Source: Bacteroidota bacterium
GTDB lineage: Bacteria; Bacteroidota; Bacteroidia; 2-12-FULL-35-15
DNA: 64,000 nt
NCBI GenBank assembly: GCA_947479085.1
Contig: CANJYB010000014.1
Span: 1-64,000, forward strand
Direction of reading: 5' to 3'
Positions within the stretch are counted from its first letter, which is position 1, and each line of letters starts with the position of its first letter. Of the stretch, positions 27,288-36,356 are shown piece after piece. A program made the translations under genes and the position numbers. The notes below the pieces were generated by a model that saw nothing but the letters and a program-made list of their open reading frames with translations, had not been told where the DNA came from and searched no databases.

Positions 27288-27779
27288 TTAGTGATTTTTA
27301 GGAAAATCAAAAAGAATAAGTTCACATTCATTTTCACTAAAAGTTTCCCATCTGTCACTATTGCTTCTTATTCCAACTATTCCGCAGGTTGGAATTTCGT
27401 CTATCGTGTTTTTAAGAAGCGCATTTGCACAGTCTGTAATAACAGGATTGTGAGCAAATAAAAACAAGGTGTTTGCTTTATTATCCGCAAGGGCAATAGT
27501 ATTAAGATATTGCTCCGTGTTTGAATGATAAAGGGTTGGATGAATCTTTATACGTTCGGCATAATAGTTACAACTTCGGGCAAATATCAACGCGGTACTA
27601 ATTGCTCTCACAGCAGGACTTGTAATTATCTCATCCGGCAATATGTTCTTTGATTGCATCAGTGCACTCATTTTATGAGCATCTGTATACCCCCTGTTGT
27701 TGAGAGGGCGATCAATATCTGCTAACGTAATAAGCGCCCAATCTGACTTGGCATGGCGAATAAGGTAAAGGGTTTTCAT
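27288..27779 (-). CDS. sixA: SixA-like phosphohistidine phosphatase
   Basis: This 163-residue protein of the histidine-phosphatase (phosphoglycerate-mutase) superfamily has the catalytic LIRHAKSDW at residues 6-14 (His9 as the phospho-acceptor), the second Arg region DEIITSPAVRAISTA, and the second catalytic His in LFLFAHNPVITD. This is the SixA pattern of small enzymes that remove phosphate from phospho-His in signalling proteins. Its start overlaps the stop of the upstream SRPBCC gene by four bases (ATGA), indicating coupled translation. The true substrate is unknown. Confidence 0.9.
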   Translation of the reverse strand: MKTLYLIRHAKSDWALITLADIDRPLNNRGYTDAHKMSALMQSKNILPDEIITSPAVRAISTALIFARSCNYYAERIKIHPTLYHSNTEQYLNTIALADNKANTLFLFAHNPVITDCANALLKNTIDEIPTCGIVGIRSNSDRWETFSENECELILFDFPKNH

Positions 27780-28183
27780 TGTTTGGCTTTTTCAATATTT
27801 TTAAATAATTCTTTATGTTGCTTTTTAAAAATTTTCTGCATAATAAATTTTACGGGAAGTGGGGATTTAAAGGTGACGGTTTCTTCCACACTGCAATAAT
27901 CTTTCCTTTCAATAATTTTAAAATTCATTTCTATTCTGGCAACCCTCATCACCGTTGCATTCATTTTTACACTTAAGTCGCTGGCGTTGCTTTTAACTGT
28001 TGCAGGGTAAGTAAAAGAAATTGGGACAAAACCAATTTTTAAGGTTTCGTGAATAAGATACTTACCATTTGCCAGGTCCTCTGCTTTGCTGATTAAAGGA
28101 TGAACGGAAACAAATTTCTGCATATTGGTTAAGCATTCAAAAATAAAATCAGGTGATTGGGTTACTTTGAAATGGATGTTCAT
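27776..28183 (-). CDS. SRPBCC-fold (START/polyketide-cyclase-like) protein
   Basis: This 135-residue cytosolic protein has the helix-grip layout: FKVTQSPDFIFECLTNMQKFVSVHPLI at the start, several beta strands, and a long C-terminal amphipathic helix (PVKFIMQKIFKKQHKELFKNIEKAK). This fits the SRPBCC ligand-binding superfamily; the ligand is unknown. It lies between a second SRPBCC-type gene (14 bases upstream) and the SixA-like gene (4-base overlap), so the three are probably one operon. Confidence 0.75.
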   Translation of the reverse strand: MNIHFKVTQSPDFIFECLTNMQKFVSVHPLISKAEDLANGKYLIHETLKIGFVPISFTYPATVKSNASDLSVKMNATVMRVARIEMNFKIIERKDYCSVEETVTFKSPLPVKFIMQKIFKKQHKELFKNIEKAKQ

Positions 28184-28197
28184 TTAGTTACTTTTCT

Positions 28198-28641
28198 TTA
28201 TTTCCGTTTTATAAAGTTTTTTAATACTCCAAGGGTTGTGTTCCAGTAAAAGTTAAGATGCTTATAAATAGTCTCGGTGGTAAAGTTACTAAGTGTTAAT
28301 GAAAGTTCGGCTATATTCATTTCTTTGGAGGACAGGTTAAATGTTATAATGACATCATTTTCTGGTTTATCAGCCAGATGAGACAAGTTACTTTGGTAAT
28401 TATATTGCAGCCTTTTGTATGGTTCAAAATGCAATACCGTCCCTATATTCTCGAAATCTGTCCAATGAAGGCTTCCTTTAATTATTATTGGTTTTCCAAC
28501 TTCCCAGGTAGTAATCACATTTATTTCCGAATCCAATAACCACAATTTCATTTGTGTTGGATTGGTTAGTGCTTCCCATACATCAGCTGCACGCGTATGA
28601 ATGTGAATGGTTTTTTGAATTACCTTTTCCGCAAGTTCCAT
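28198..28641 (-). CDS. AHSA1-like SRPBCC protein
   Basis: This 147-residue protein fits the AHSA1 (activator of Hsp90 ATPase homologue) branch of the SRPBCC superfamily: KTIHIHTRAADVWEALTNPTQMKLWLLDSEI, then GTVLHFEPYKRLQYNY, and a C-terminal helix TETIYKHLNFYWNTTLGVLKNFIKRK. Such bacterial proteins bind hydrophobic ligands or act as chaperone cofactors; which applies is unknown. A TATCTTTG -7 box lies about 27 bases before the ATG. It is the first gene of the SRPBCC-SRPBCC-sixA group. Confidence 0.82.
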   Translation of the reverse strand: MELAEKVIQKTIHIHTRAADVWEALTNPTQMKLWLLDSEINVITTWEVGKPIIIKGSLHWTDFENIGTVLHFEPYKRLQYNYQSNLSHLADKPENDVIITFNLSSKEMNIAELSLTLSNFTTETIYKHLNFYWNTTLGVLKNFIKRK

Positions 28642-28668
28642 TAATTGTAATGACTTGTATTAAAAGAA

Positions 28669-28676
28669 CAAAGATA
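28669..28676 (-). promoter_or_regulatory. Bacteroidota -7 element for the SRPBCC-sixA operon
   Basis: TATCTTTG on the minus strand, about 27 bases before the AHSA1-like ATG; an exact TAnnTTTG match. Confidence 0.55.
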
Positions 28677-28781
28677 AATTAAAAATATACTAAGTGTTAT
28701 GATAAAACGTTAATGTTAAATCATTCTATTATCAGCGGGAATTAAAATCAAAAAAAATGAAGGGAACGTGAATTATGAGTT

Positions 28782-29462
28782 TCAAACTTCAAGACTATAT
28801 CCTATTCCTTTAAAGGTTTTAATATACCCTTTTCCCAGTTTACCTCTAAGTTTTCTAATGTGGACATCGATAGTTCTGTTTGTTATTACCTCGTATCCCC
28901 AAATGGTTTTCGAAATCTCCTTGCGAGTAAATACTTTTTTAGGCATGGAAGAAAGCAGTGAAAGCAATTCAAATTCTTTTCTGGGAAGCACTATTTCTTT
29001 ATCATCTTTAAAAATTAAATACCGCTCCCTGTCTATTCTTAAACCCCTGTATTTTACTTTTTCGGAAGAGCCTGCCTGTTCATCCAATCTTCTTAAATAT
29101 GCTTTCACCCGACTAATTAAAACCCTAGGTTTGATAGGTTTTACAATATATCCATCTGCACCTGCATTAAAGGCAGCCACTTGTGAATTATCTTCATTGA
29201 TATTGGAGTAAAAGACAATTCTGGTATTATCAAATTCTTTTTTCCCCCTCAATTCCATACATATTTCAATCCCATCAAGACCAGGAAGGTTTAATTCCAT
29301 CAGAATTAAATGTGGCATATGTTCAGCTACCATTTTTACAGCATCATAGGCACTTCGACAAACCGAAACCGAATAAGCTTCAGCTTCTAATGTATTTTTC
29401 AAAAGGCTGATTACTTCCTCATCAGTATCAATTATAACTATGCTAATTGCTTCTTTTCCCAT
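28782..29462 (-). CDS. OmpR/PhoB-type response regulator with Glu at the phospho-acceptor position
   Basis: This 226-residue protein has a receiver domain (about 5-120) and a winged-helix DNA-binding domain (about 130-226: RYLIFKDDKEIVLPRKEFELLSLLSSM ... RTIDVHIRKLRGKLGKGYIKTFKGIGYSLEV). The receiver has Lys108 (DGYIVKP) and a Ser at the Thr switch position (Ser86), but the usual Asp acceptor is Glu56 (ILMELNLPGLDG) and the acidic pair is D12-T13 rather than two acidic residues. Glu may mimic the phosphorylated state, so the protein may be constitutively active or controlled by abundance. No sensor kinase lies next to it. It is divergent from radA and the last gene before the polyphosphate group; regulation of phosphate genes is only a guess. 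Confidence 0.9.
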   Translation of the reverse strand: MGKEAISIVIIDTDEEVISLLKNTLEAEAYSVSVCRSAYDAVKMVAEHMPHLILMELNLPGLDGIEICMELRGKKEFDNTRIVFYSNINEDNSQVAAFNAGADGYIVKPIKPRVLISRVKAYLRRLDEQAGSSEKVKYRGLRIDRERYLIFKDDKEIVLPRKEFELLSLLSSMPKKVFTRKEISKTIWGYEVITNRTIDVHIRKLRGKLGKGYIKTFKGIGYSLEV

Positions 29463-29694
29463 GTCTGTTTTAATGCCGCGAAATTACTTTTGCAATGCTA
29501 CCAATACATTAAGCAATGATTAAATTAACTTTAGGAAATTAAACATCAGGTTAAACAAATAAACTATTATTGGAGCATTCATCTGATTCAAATGTTGTTT
29601 GCTTTATTGTTTATGAACAATTAAACCTAAATGGAGAAGAATTTTTAAATTCGCATTTCTAATTTATAGTCTTAAAGAGAAAATCAGGGAACTT

Positions 29695-31068
29695 ATGGCA
29701 AAAACAAGAACAACCTATTTCTGTCAGAACTGTGGAGCACAGTCCGGAAAGTGGATTGGAAAGTGCCCTTCGTGTAACGAATGGAACACTTATGTAGAAG
29801 AAGTAGTGACTAAAGGGGATGATGCAAAAACTCCCGGCATCGCCAGTACCAGCACTCAACGTGCTGCCAAGCCACAACTGATAACAGAAATAAATCTATC
29901 CGAACATAATCGTATTTCGGTTTATGATAAGGAACTTTCCCGAGTACTTGGAGGTGGACTTGTTCCCGGTTCCTTAATTTTATTTGGAGGTGAACCCGGA
30001 ATTGGCAAATCTACTTTAATGCTACAGGTAGCAGTAAATATGAAAAACCTGAAAGTATTATATGTTTCGGGCGAAGAAAGCGAGCAGCAAATAAGGATGA
30101 GGGCAGAACGAATAGGAATGAATAATTCCCAATGTTATATTTTAACAGAAACTTCTACACAAAACATATTTAAGCAAATCGAAATGCTTGAACCAAATCT
30201 CCTAATAATAGATTCCATACAGACTTTACATTCTGCACACATTGAATCCTCACCGGGAAGTGTTTCCCAAATAAGGGAATGCACATCAGAACTCATGCGC
30301 TATGCAAAAGAAAGTGGAACTGCTGTATTCTTAATCGGACATATAACCAAGGATGGTAGCCTGGCAGGACCAAAAGTATTGGAACACATGGTTGATACAG
30401 TACTGCAATTTGAGGGAGACAGAAACCATGTATATCGCTTATTAAGAACAACAAAAAACCGATTTGGTTCCACCAATGAATTAGGAATTTATGAAATGCA
30501 GGGAAGCGGATTGCGAGAAGTAAGTAATCCTTCAGAAATATTAATTACCGCCAGGGAAGAACTGGTAAGTGGTGTTGCCATTGCTGCAACCATGGAAGGA
30601 TTGCGCCCGATGTTAATTGAAACACAGGCATTGGTAAGTACTGCTGCTTACGGTACACCACAGCGTTCATCCACAGGATTTGATTTAAGAAGACTTGCCA
30701 TGTTGCTTGCTGTTCTCGAAAAACGTTGTGGTTTTCGATTGGGTATAAAAGATGTATTTCTTAACATAGCCGGAGGAATAAAGGTGGAAGACCCGGGAAT
30801 TGATTTAGCATTGGTGTGTGCAGTGCTTTCAAGCAATGAAGATATGCCCATTTCTCCAAAAGTTTGTTTTGCAGGTGAGGTTGGTTTAAGCGGGGAAATT
30901 CGTCCTGTGAACAGGATAGACCAGCGAATATCAGAAGCAGAAAAACTGGGTTTTGAACATATTTTTATTTCCAAATACAATAAGAAAGGCCTTGACCTGA
31001 AAAGCTATTCCATAAAAATAACAATGGTGGGAAAAATAGAAGAAGTCTTCAGTTTGCTGTTCGGATAG
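29695..31068 (+). CDS. radA: DNA repair protein RadA/Sms
   Basis: This 457-residue protein has the normal RadA layout: zinc finger with Cys10, Cys13, Cys24 and Cys27; RecA-like ATPase with Walker A GGEPGIGKST and Walker B LLIIDSIQTL; the RadA-specific KNRFG motif in TTKNRFGSTNELGIYEM; and a Lon-protease-like C-terminal domain (DVFLNIAGGIKVEDPGIDLALVCAVLSS, FAGEVGLSGEIRPV). It promotes branch migration in recombinational repair. The ATG at 29695 is preceded by an AT-rich leader. The gene stands alone, divergent from the response regulator. Confidence 0.97.
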   Translation: MAKTRTTYFCQNCGAQSGKWIGKCPSCNEWNTYVEEVVTKGDDAKTPGIASTSTQRAAKPQLITEINLSEHNRISVYDKELSRVLGGGLVPGSLILFGGEPGIGKSTLMLQVAVNMKNLKVLYVSGEESEQQIRMRAERIGMNNSQCYILTETSTQNIFKQIEMLEPNLLIIDSIQTLHSAHIESSPGSVSQIRECTSELMRYAKESGTAVFLIGHITKDGSLAGPKVLEHMVDTVLQFEGDRNHVYRLLRTTKNRFGSTNELGIYEMQGSGLREVSNPSEILITAREELVSGVAIAATMEGLRPMLIETQALVSTAAYGTPQRSSTGFDLRRLAMLLAVLEKRCGFRLGIKDVFLNIAGGIKVEDPGIDLALVCAVLSSNEDMPISPKVCFAGEVGLSGEIRPVNRIDQRISEAEKLGFEHIFISKYNKKGLDLKSYSIKITMVGKIEEVFSLLFG

Positions 31069-31096
31069 ATTTAATTATCAGTTAATTAAATTTTTA

Positions 31097-31104
31097 TAAT
31101 TTTG
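31097..31104 (+). promoter_or_regulatory. Bacteroidota -7 element for the PKD-repeat gene
   Basis: TAATTTTG matches TAnnTTTG and is followed by CAGC. It lies 29 bases past the radA stop and 43 before the next ATG. Confidence 0.55.
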
Positions 31105-31146
31105 CAGCACAAACAATAAAACATAAAAACAATTTAATTTTAACTA

Positions 31147-32556
31147 ATGAATATGAAAACAAAACTTACTATTTTATTAATTGCGTTGTTGAGTTACTCT
31201 TCATCAAATGCACAATGTGCGGCAAGCTGCACAGCTACAGTAAACCCTGTAAATAACGGAGATGTTTCGTTTGTAAGCAGCGTAATTGGTGGTGGCCCTT
31301 ACTCCTACTTCTGGAATTTTGCTGACGGCACATCAAGTGGAGCGGTTAATCCAACGCATACCTTTAACAGTGGTACCTGGAATGTTTGTTTAACTGTTTC
31401 TGACTCATTAAACAATATCACTTGTGTCTTCTGCGATTCGGTAACAGTTATCAATAACAACTTACCTTCCTGCAATGCCTATTTCACCTTTATTGACTCA
31501 TCCGGATATGTTTACTTCAATGATTTATCAACCGGAACGGGGTTAACTTACAATTGGAATTTTGGTGATGGAATGAATGGAACGTCTGTAGGGTCTGCTA
31601 GTCACCTTTACAGTTTAAACGGTACATATTATGTTTGCTTAACAATTGCAAACTCCTTTTTAGGTTGCTCAAGCACCTATTGCGATTCCGTTACTATTGG
31701 TAATGGAGGTGGAAATGGAGGAACCTGTTCTGCATCGTTCACTTCTGTAACCGATACTTCCGGATTTGGAGTAACTTTTAGTTCTTCTATTTCTGGAACT
31801 GCTGATACTTACGGTTGGAATTTCGGAGATGCTTCTAGTTCATCAAGTGCTAACCCTTTTCATCTTTATACTTCTCCCGGAACTTATTCTGCCTGTTTAA
31901 CCGTTACTTCCAGTACCGATTCTACCTGTTATTATACCGTTTGCCAGAATATAGTTATTGGAGCTCCTGCGGGAGGTTGCAGTGCAAATTTTGTTATTAT
32001 TCAGGATTCAACCAATCTTTACAATTATTCAATTTACAGCTATACTAACAATAATAATACAACTACTTATTTATGGAGTTTTGGAGACGGAACAAGTTCC
32101 ACATCCGCTTTTCCTTCTCATACTTATTCGGGTTCCGGTCCGTACTTAATATGTTTGACCATTACAGATTCTACTGCTTTAGGAAGTTGCACTGCCTCTT
32201 ATTGTGATTCCATTTATCCCGGACATGGTTCTTCACAGGTTACCACTATTTCAGTATATAATGGTATGACTGTAGGAATTCATGAAAACACTTCAACTGT
32301 TGAAACTTTGGACAATTATCCTAATCCATTTACAACTGCTACTACTATTACTTATAGCTTAAAACAAAATTCTTCAATAGAATTAAATATTGTTGACCTG
32401 TTAGGAAATAAAGTGGCGACTGTTGAAAGCGGAAGTAAATCAAGCGGAAACCATACCGTTAGTTTTGATGCTGCAGGTATTTCAGCAGGAATATATATGT
32501 TGCAATTAAAAACAGATAATAAATTTACTACTAAAAAACTGGTAATTACTAAATAG
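31147..32556 (+). CDS. Secreted PKD-repeat protein with T9SS sorting domain
   Basis: This 469-residue protein has a signal peptide (TKLTILLIALLSYSSSNAQ), then four PKD domains recognised by their WNFGDG-type motif: YFWNFADGTSSG, YNWNFGDGMNGT, YGWNFGDASSSS and YLWSFGDGTSST, each followed by a G(T/P)Yxx(C)LT(V/I) strand. Paired Cys residues per domain suggest disulphides. The C-terminus (about 390-469) is a T9SS type A sorting domain (NYPNPFTTATTITYSL ... NKFTTKKLVITK). Two starts are possible (31147 or the Met at codon 3). It has its own promoter and a strong shared terminator. Likely secreted or cell-surface; PKD domains usually mediate binding. Confidence 0.92.
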   Translation: MNMKTKLTILLIALLSYSSSNAQCAASCTATVNPVNNGDVSFVSSVIGGGPYSYFWNFADGTSSGAVNPTHTFNSGTWNVCLTVSDSLNNITCVFCDSVTVINNNLPSCNAYFTFIDSSGYVYFNDLSTGTGLTYNWNFGDGMNGTSVGSASHLYSLNGTYYVCLTIANSFLGCSSTYCDSVTIGNGGGNGGTCSASFTSVTDTSGFGVTFSSSISGTADTYGWNFGDASSSSSANPFHLYTSPGTYSACLTVTSSTDSTCYYTVCQNIVIGAPAGGCSANFVIIQDSTNLYNYSIYSYTNNNNTTTYLWSFGDGTSSTSAFPSHTYSGSGPYLICLTITDSTALGSCTASYCDSIYPGHGSSQVTTISVYNGMTVGIHENTSTVETLDNYPNPFTTATTITYSLKQNSSIELNIVDLLGNKVATVESGSKSSGNHTVSFDAAGISAGIYMLQLKTDNKFTTKKLVITK

Positions 32557-32574
32557 AAGAAACGCTATTACAAT

Positions 32575-32610
32575 AAAAAAGCGTCATACTTAATAGTATG
32601 ACGCTTTTTT
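32575..32610. terminator. Bidirectional terminator between the PKD gene and tsaB
   Basis: A 16-bp perfect stem (AAAAAAGCGTCATACT / AGTATGACGCTTTTTT) with loop TAAT and T-runs on both strands sits between the two convergent stops. Confidence 0.9.
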
Positions 32611-33317
32611 TATTTAGGGGTTTTCTTTTTACCTATAAGGAAATCTTTTAGGTAAAAAGGCTCAAAGTAAGCTACATCTTCAAACTGCTTATTATTGTAG
32701 GCTTTCTCGGAAAGAGTAATCATGTTTTTTGCCGAGGGAAAAATATCATCTACAAACAAAGCATTTTTATTTGATGATAAAGCTCCCTTACATTTTGCAG
32801 CACCATCGCCAAAGAACAAAACAATATTCTCTTTTAAAAAATCTGCAAAAGAATTTTCATCAATTATTTCTGCGGACGTTTTCCTGACGCAAACATCCCC
32901 ACTGTATATTGCACAATATACCTCCATCCTTCTTGCATCTAACATAGGACAAAATAAAACCTTTAATTGACTTGCTCCAGCTATCATGAAACGACTATTC
33001 GAATTTGTTGAAGCAACCATGTGTTGCAATGTATCTATCGCTATCAATGGTTTATTTAAAGAATAGCATAAGCCCTTTGCGGTGCTCACACCAATGCGCA
33101 GACCAGTATAAGAACCTGGTCCTTTACTTACAGCAATAGCATCCACCTCCTGAAGTTTAAGGTTGGCCTGTTTAAAAACATCTTCAATAAATACGGTTAG
33201 ATTTTCAGCGTGGGAATAGTCGCCATTAATTTCTTTCAGCGCCAGCAGTTCTCCATCCTTTGCAAGGGATACACTGCAAACAGTAGTTGCTGTTTCTATA
33301 TTTAATATTAATGCCAT
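32610..33317 (-). CDS. tsaB: tRNA threonylcarbamoyladenosine biosynthesis protein TsaB
   Basis: This 235-residue protein has the TsaB signatures ILNIETATTVCSVSLAKDGELLA, HAENLTVFIEDV and AVSKGPGSYTGLRIGVSTAKGLCYSL of the ASKHA fold. It is the non-catalytic partner of TsaD in making the t6A37 modification of ANN-decoding tRNAs. It lies downstream of the efflux MFP gene, separated by 110 bases that hold an inverted-repeat pair; it may be transcribed with that gene. Confidence 0.94.
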   Translation of the reverse strand: MALILNIETATTVCSVSLAKDGELLALKEINGDYSHAENLTVFIEDVFKQANLKLQEVDAIAVSKGPGSYTGLRIGVSTAKGLCYSLNKPLIAIDTLQHMVASTNSNSRFMIAGASQLKVLFCPMLDARRMEVYCAIYSGDVCVRKTSAEIIDENSFADFLKENIVLFFGDGAAKCKGALSSNKNALFVDDIFPSAKNMITLSEKAYNNKQFEDVAYFEPFYLKDFLIGKKKTPK

Positions 33318-33319
33318 AA

Positions 33320-33424
33320 TACCCCTCCCGACCTCCCCGAAGGGTAGGAGATGGGAGTATTAATATTAAGAGTTATTAAATTCATTTTGAATATACCTCC
33401 TCCCCTTCGGGAAGTCGCGAGGGG
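33320..33424. repeat. Inverted pair of G+C-rich palindromes between MFP gene and tsaB
   Basis: The left element (ACCCCTCCCGACCTCCCCGA then AGGGTAGGAGATGGGAG) and the right element (ACCTCCTCCCCTTCGGGAAG then TCGCGAGGGGTG) are inverted, diverged copies of each other around about 33 bases of AT-rich DNA. Each is itself hairpin-forming around CCCGAAGGG or CCCTTCGGG. This is the layout of paired REP elements (BIME-like). Confidence 0.7.
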
Positions 33425-33427
33425 TGT

Positions 33428-34804
33428 TTATTTTTTAGGTGCAGTAAACAATTCCGCTTTATCTACCTTTTTTACTTCACTGCCCTCTTTCAATACTTTG
33501 GACACTGCACCATAAGGACCTGATATAATTTCATCTCCCTCCTTCAATCCTTCTTTTATTTCTATGTAATTATTATCCTGTATACCTGCTTTCACTTTTA
33601 CCAGTTTGGCTTTGCCATCTACATACAGAAAAACACATTCTTCCACTTTTATAGTTTCTTTGCTATCGTCTTTAGATTTGTTTTTTTCATCCTTTATCAC
33701 AATTCCATCCGGACCGTTTTCTTCTCCTTTGTCCATCTTTTTATTGTTCTTTTTGAACTCGCTGCTGTCCGAACGTGTGGTGACTGCCTGTATTGGAACC
33801 GTCAACACATTGTTTGCTTTCTTGGTTTGAACATCCACCGTGGCACTCATGCCGGGGCGAAAAGGTGCATTTGTTTTTTCAGCGTTAAATAAGTCCATGT
33901 ACGACTCCTGCAATATTCTGATTTTAACAGTAAAGTTGGTTACCTGTTCAGCAGTCACTCCTGTGGTGTTTGCAGAGTTCGCAATCTCTGTAACTATTCC
34001 TTTAAATTTTCTATCCAGGTAAGCATCCACTTCTATCAGTGACGTATCGCCATTATGAACGCGGACAATATCATTTTCGTTTACATCCACGTTCACTTCC
34101 ATTTCTTTAAGATTGGCAAGGCGCATAATTTCGGTTCCTTCCATCTGTGCCGTACCCACCACACGTTCTCCTTTTTCTTTATTTAATTTGGAAACTGTTC
34201 CATCTACCGGAGAATATATATTGGTCTTGGCAAGGTTATCAGTCGCTTCTTTCAACGATGCTTCTGTACTTTTTACATTATAATCCGAAGCATCCACATT
34301 ATCCTCTGCTCCTTTTACATCTGCCTTTGCTCCTTCAAAAGCGGCTTTGGCAGCATCGAAATCCGATTGCGAAATTGCTTTTTGTTCAAACAATTTTTTG
34401 TTGCGTTCGAATATTGCTGAAGTATTTGCAAAGGCTGCTTTCACTTGTTCTGCTCTCGATTTTGAATTGGCAAGGTTTGCTTTTGCGCCATTTAGTGTAG
34501 CCTCCATTCTGTTTAATGAAGATTCATAAATCAAGGGATTTATTCTACATAACAAGTCCCCTTTCTTTACCTGGTCGCCTTCTTTTACATATAGTTCCAC
34601 TATCTCTCCCGACACATCAGAACTTATTTTCACTTCCACTTCCGGTTGTATTTTTCCGTTGGCAGAAACTGATTCAATAATACTTCTCCTTTGAATTTTT
34701 TCGGTGGTAACAGATAACGCCTTGCTGCCAGAGCAATTTTTCAGCATCACTACTGCTATTAAAACCACCACTCCTATAATGACTATCCAGATTACTTTTT
34801 TCAT
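33428..34804 (-). CDS. Efflux periplasmic adaptor (HlyD/MacA-type membrane fusion protein)
   Basis: This 458-residue protein has one N-terminal transmembrane helix (about 4-22), a lipoyl/barrel-sandwich half (SVSANGKIQPEVEVKISSDVSGEIVELYVKEGDQVKKGDLLCRI), a long coiled-coil hairpin (about 95-185, rich in Ala/Lys/Glu), the second lipoyl half (TNIYSPVDGTVSKLNKEKGERVVG) and beta-barrel domains. A charged Lys/Asp/Glu insertion lies at about 355-390. Such adaptors link an inner-membrane transporter to a TolC channel. The tolC-like gene is 104 bases upstream, but no transporter gene adjoins; the MacB-type permeases at 44165-46687 are a possible partner. Confidence 0.9.
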   Translation of the reverse strand: MKKVIWIVIIGVVVLIAVVMLKNCSGSKALSVTTEKIQRRSIIESVSANGKIQPEVEVKISSDVSGEIVELYVKEGDQVKKGDLLCRINPLIYESSLNRMEATLNGAKANLANSKSRAEQVKAAFANTSAIFERNKKLFEQKAISQSDFDAAKAAFEGAKADVKGAEDNVDASDYNVKSTEASLKEATDNLAKTNIYSPVDGTVSKLNKEKGERVVGTAQMEGTEIMRLANLKEMEVNVDVNENDIVRVHNGDTSLIEVDAYLDRKFKGIVTEIANSANTTGVTAEQVTNFTVKIRILQESYMDLFNAEKTNAPFRPGMSATVDVQTKKANNVLTVPIQAVTTRSDSSEFKKNNKKMDKGEENGPDGIVIKDEKNKSKDDSKETIKVEECVFLYVDGKAKLVKVKAGIQDNNYIEIKEGLKEGDEIISGPYGAVSKVLKEGSEVKKVDKAELFTAPKK

Positions 34805-34908
34805 TTATTTTTTTTGTATTAACTTTTTATAGCAAATAAAATCAGGGGTTCTTTAAACCCAAACTTCTTATATCATTCGTAAATTCGTGTGGATTTGCTA
34901 TCCGTACA

Positions 34909-36351
34909 CTAAAACTTCAACGGTTTACCCTGATAAAAATCCAGCACTTTTGTTTTGAAAACAAACTCATACTTAGCCTGCAATAATTGGCTTTGTGTAG
35001 TAATCAATTTATTTTTTGCTGTATTGTAATCAATGGTATTTACCATACCCACATTAAATTTTTGCTCCGTGTATTTAAACGATTCCTGCATTGCTTCCAG
35101 TGCTTTTTGAGTTGAAGCATATTTTTTAAGTGCCGCATTAGCATCTGCATACGCTTGTTGAATATTTTTCTGAACCTGTAGTTTGGTCGATTCTACAGTA
35201 AGTTCAGCACTTTGTTTCTGAATACGTGCTCTGTCTATACTTGTTTTAACCTGAAACCGGTTGAAAATAGGAACCGACAAATTAAAACCAAACGACTTGT
35301 TGACGTTATTTTTAAACTGATCAGCAAAAGGAATGGTTTCATAATCTGCACCAAACGAAGGCGAATAAACTAAATCTCCACCACTTGTAACATCTCCGTT
35401 TGGCGAAAGTCCAGTGAAATAAGGCGTTCCTGCTAACTGCTTGCTGGCTCCCGAATAACCCGTACCATACGATGCACTGAATGATAACCTCGGGCTCAAC
35501 CCTCCCCAGGCCCCTTTCACAGCCCTTTCGGCACTTTTTACTTTAAAGTCCGCACTTTTTATTTCCGGCAAATTATTAACCGCTGTATTATAAATCTGGC
35601 TAGGAGTGGCTGTAAGCAAAGCTTCGTTAGCTATCGCTATTTCCGGTTTCACCACTGTAAATCCATCTGCCGAAGGCATATTCAAATATTGAGCAAGTGT
35701 GAGGTACGAAATATCAAGGTTGTTTTGTGCATTGGTTACATTCAGTTCCTCGGTAGCCAACTGTGCCTGTATATCCAGCAAAGTACCTTTAGCCACCGAA
35801 CCTGCATCCACCAGTTTCTGTGTTCTATCCACTTGTCCCTGTGTTATGCCCATCTGATTTTTTGCATTCTCCAGCGCTTCCATATTAAAAAGTATTTGCA
35901 AATATGCACTGGCTACACTAAGCGAAATATCATTTTTCATTTTGTCCACATCATACTTACTTGCCATGTAATTATATCGGTTTTCCTTAATGGAATTAAT
36001 GTTTTGCAAACCGCTGAATAAATTCCAATCGCTGCTCAGGAAAAAATTTTCAGACAATACCTGTTGCGTTGCAAACTGGTTGGTAAACCTATCTACCGTG
36101 CGCCCGAAGTTATAACTATGCGATGCATTACCATTCAGGTTGGGCAATAAATTTCCCTCGCTCTGGTTCAGGTTTACCTTGGCCAGGTCGGTTGATAATT
36201 CAGACTGTTTAACAGAAATATTGTTTTTTAATGCATAGTCTATGCATTCCTCCAGGCTCCATGTTTTACCTGCTGTCGGCTGCTGTGCACGGGCATAAAC
36301 AGTAAAAACAAAAAGGAAAATTGTGATGTGTTTTATTCTTTTTAAAAGCAT
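34909..36351 (-). CDS. TolC-family outer-membrane efflux protein
   Basis: This 480-residue protein has a signal peptide (about 1-22, ending VYARAQ) and the two long coiled-coil repeats of TolC proteins: WSLEECIDYALKNNISVKQSELS at the start, LVDAGSVAKGTLLDIQAQLATEELNVTNAQNNLDIS in the first repeat, and KFNVGMVNTIDYNTAKNKLITTQSQLLQAKYEFVFKTKVLDFYQGKPL in the second. It forms a trimeric outer-membrane channel with the adaptor encoded next. The ATG is preceded by TAAATTTG CAACC, so the mRNA may be leaderless. Confidence 0.93.
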   Translation of the reverse strand: MLLKRIKHITIFLFVFTVYARAQQPTAGKTWSLEECIDYALKNNISVKQSELSTDLAKVNLNQSEGNLLPNLNGNASHSYNFGRTVDRFTNQFATQQVLSENFFLSSDWNLFSGLQNINSIKENRYNYMASKYDVDKMKNDISLSVASAYLQILFNMEALENAKNQMGITQGQVDRTQKLVDAGSVAKGTLLDIQAQLATEELNVTNAQNNLDISYLTLAQYLNMPSADGFTVVKPEIAIANEALLTATPSQIYNTAVNNLPEIKSADFKVKSAERAVKGAWGGLSPRLSFSASYGTGYSGASKQLAGTPYFTGLSPNGDVTSGGDLVYSPSFGADYETIPFADQFKNNVNKSFGFNLSVPIFNRFQVKTSIDRARIQKQSAELTVESTKLQVQKNIQQAYADANAALKKYASTQKALEAMQESFKYTEQKFNVGMVNTIDYNTAKNKLITTQSQLLQAKYEFVFKTKVLDFYQGKPLKF

Positions 36352-36356
36352 GGTTG

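Noticed and set aside
28768-29211. 147-codon plus-strand frame
   Set aside because: Shadow of the response regulator, whose receiver and winged-helix domains are clear on the minus strand.
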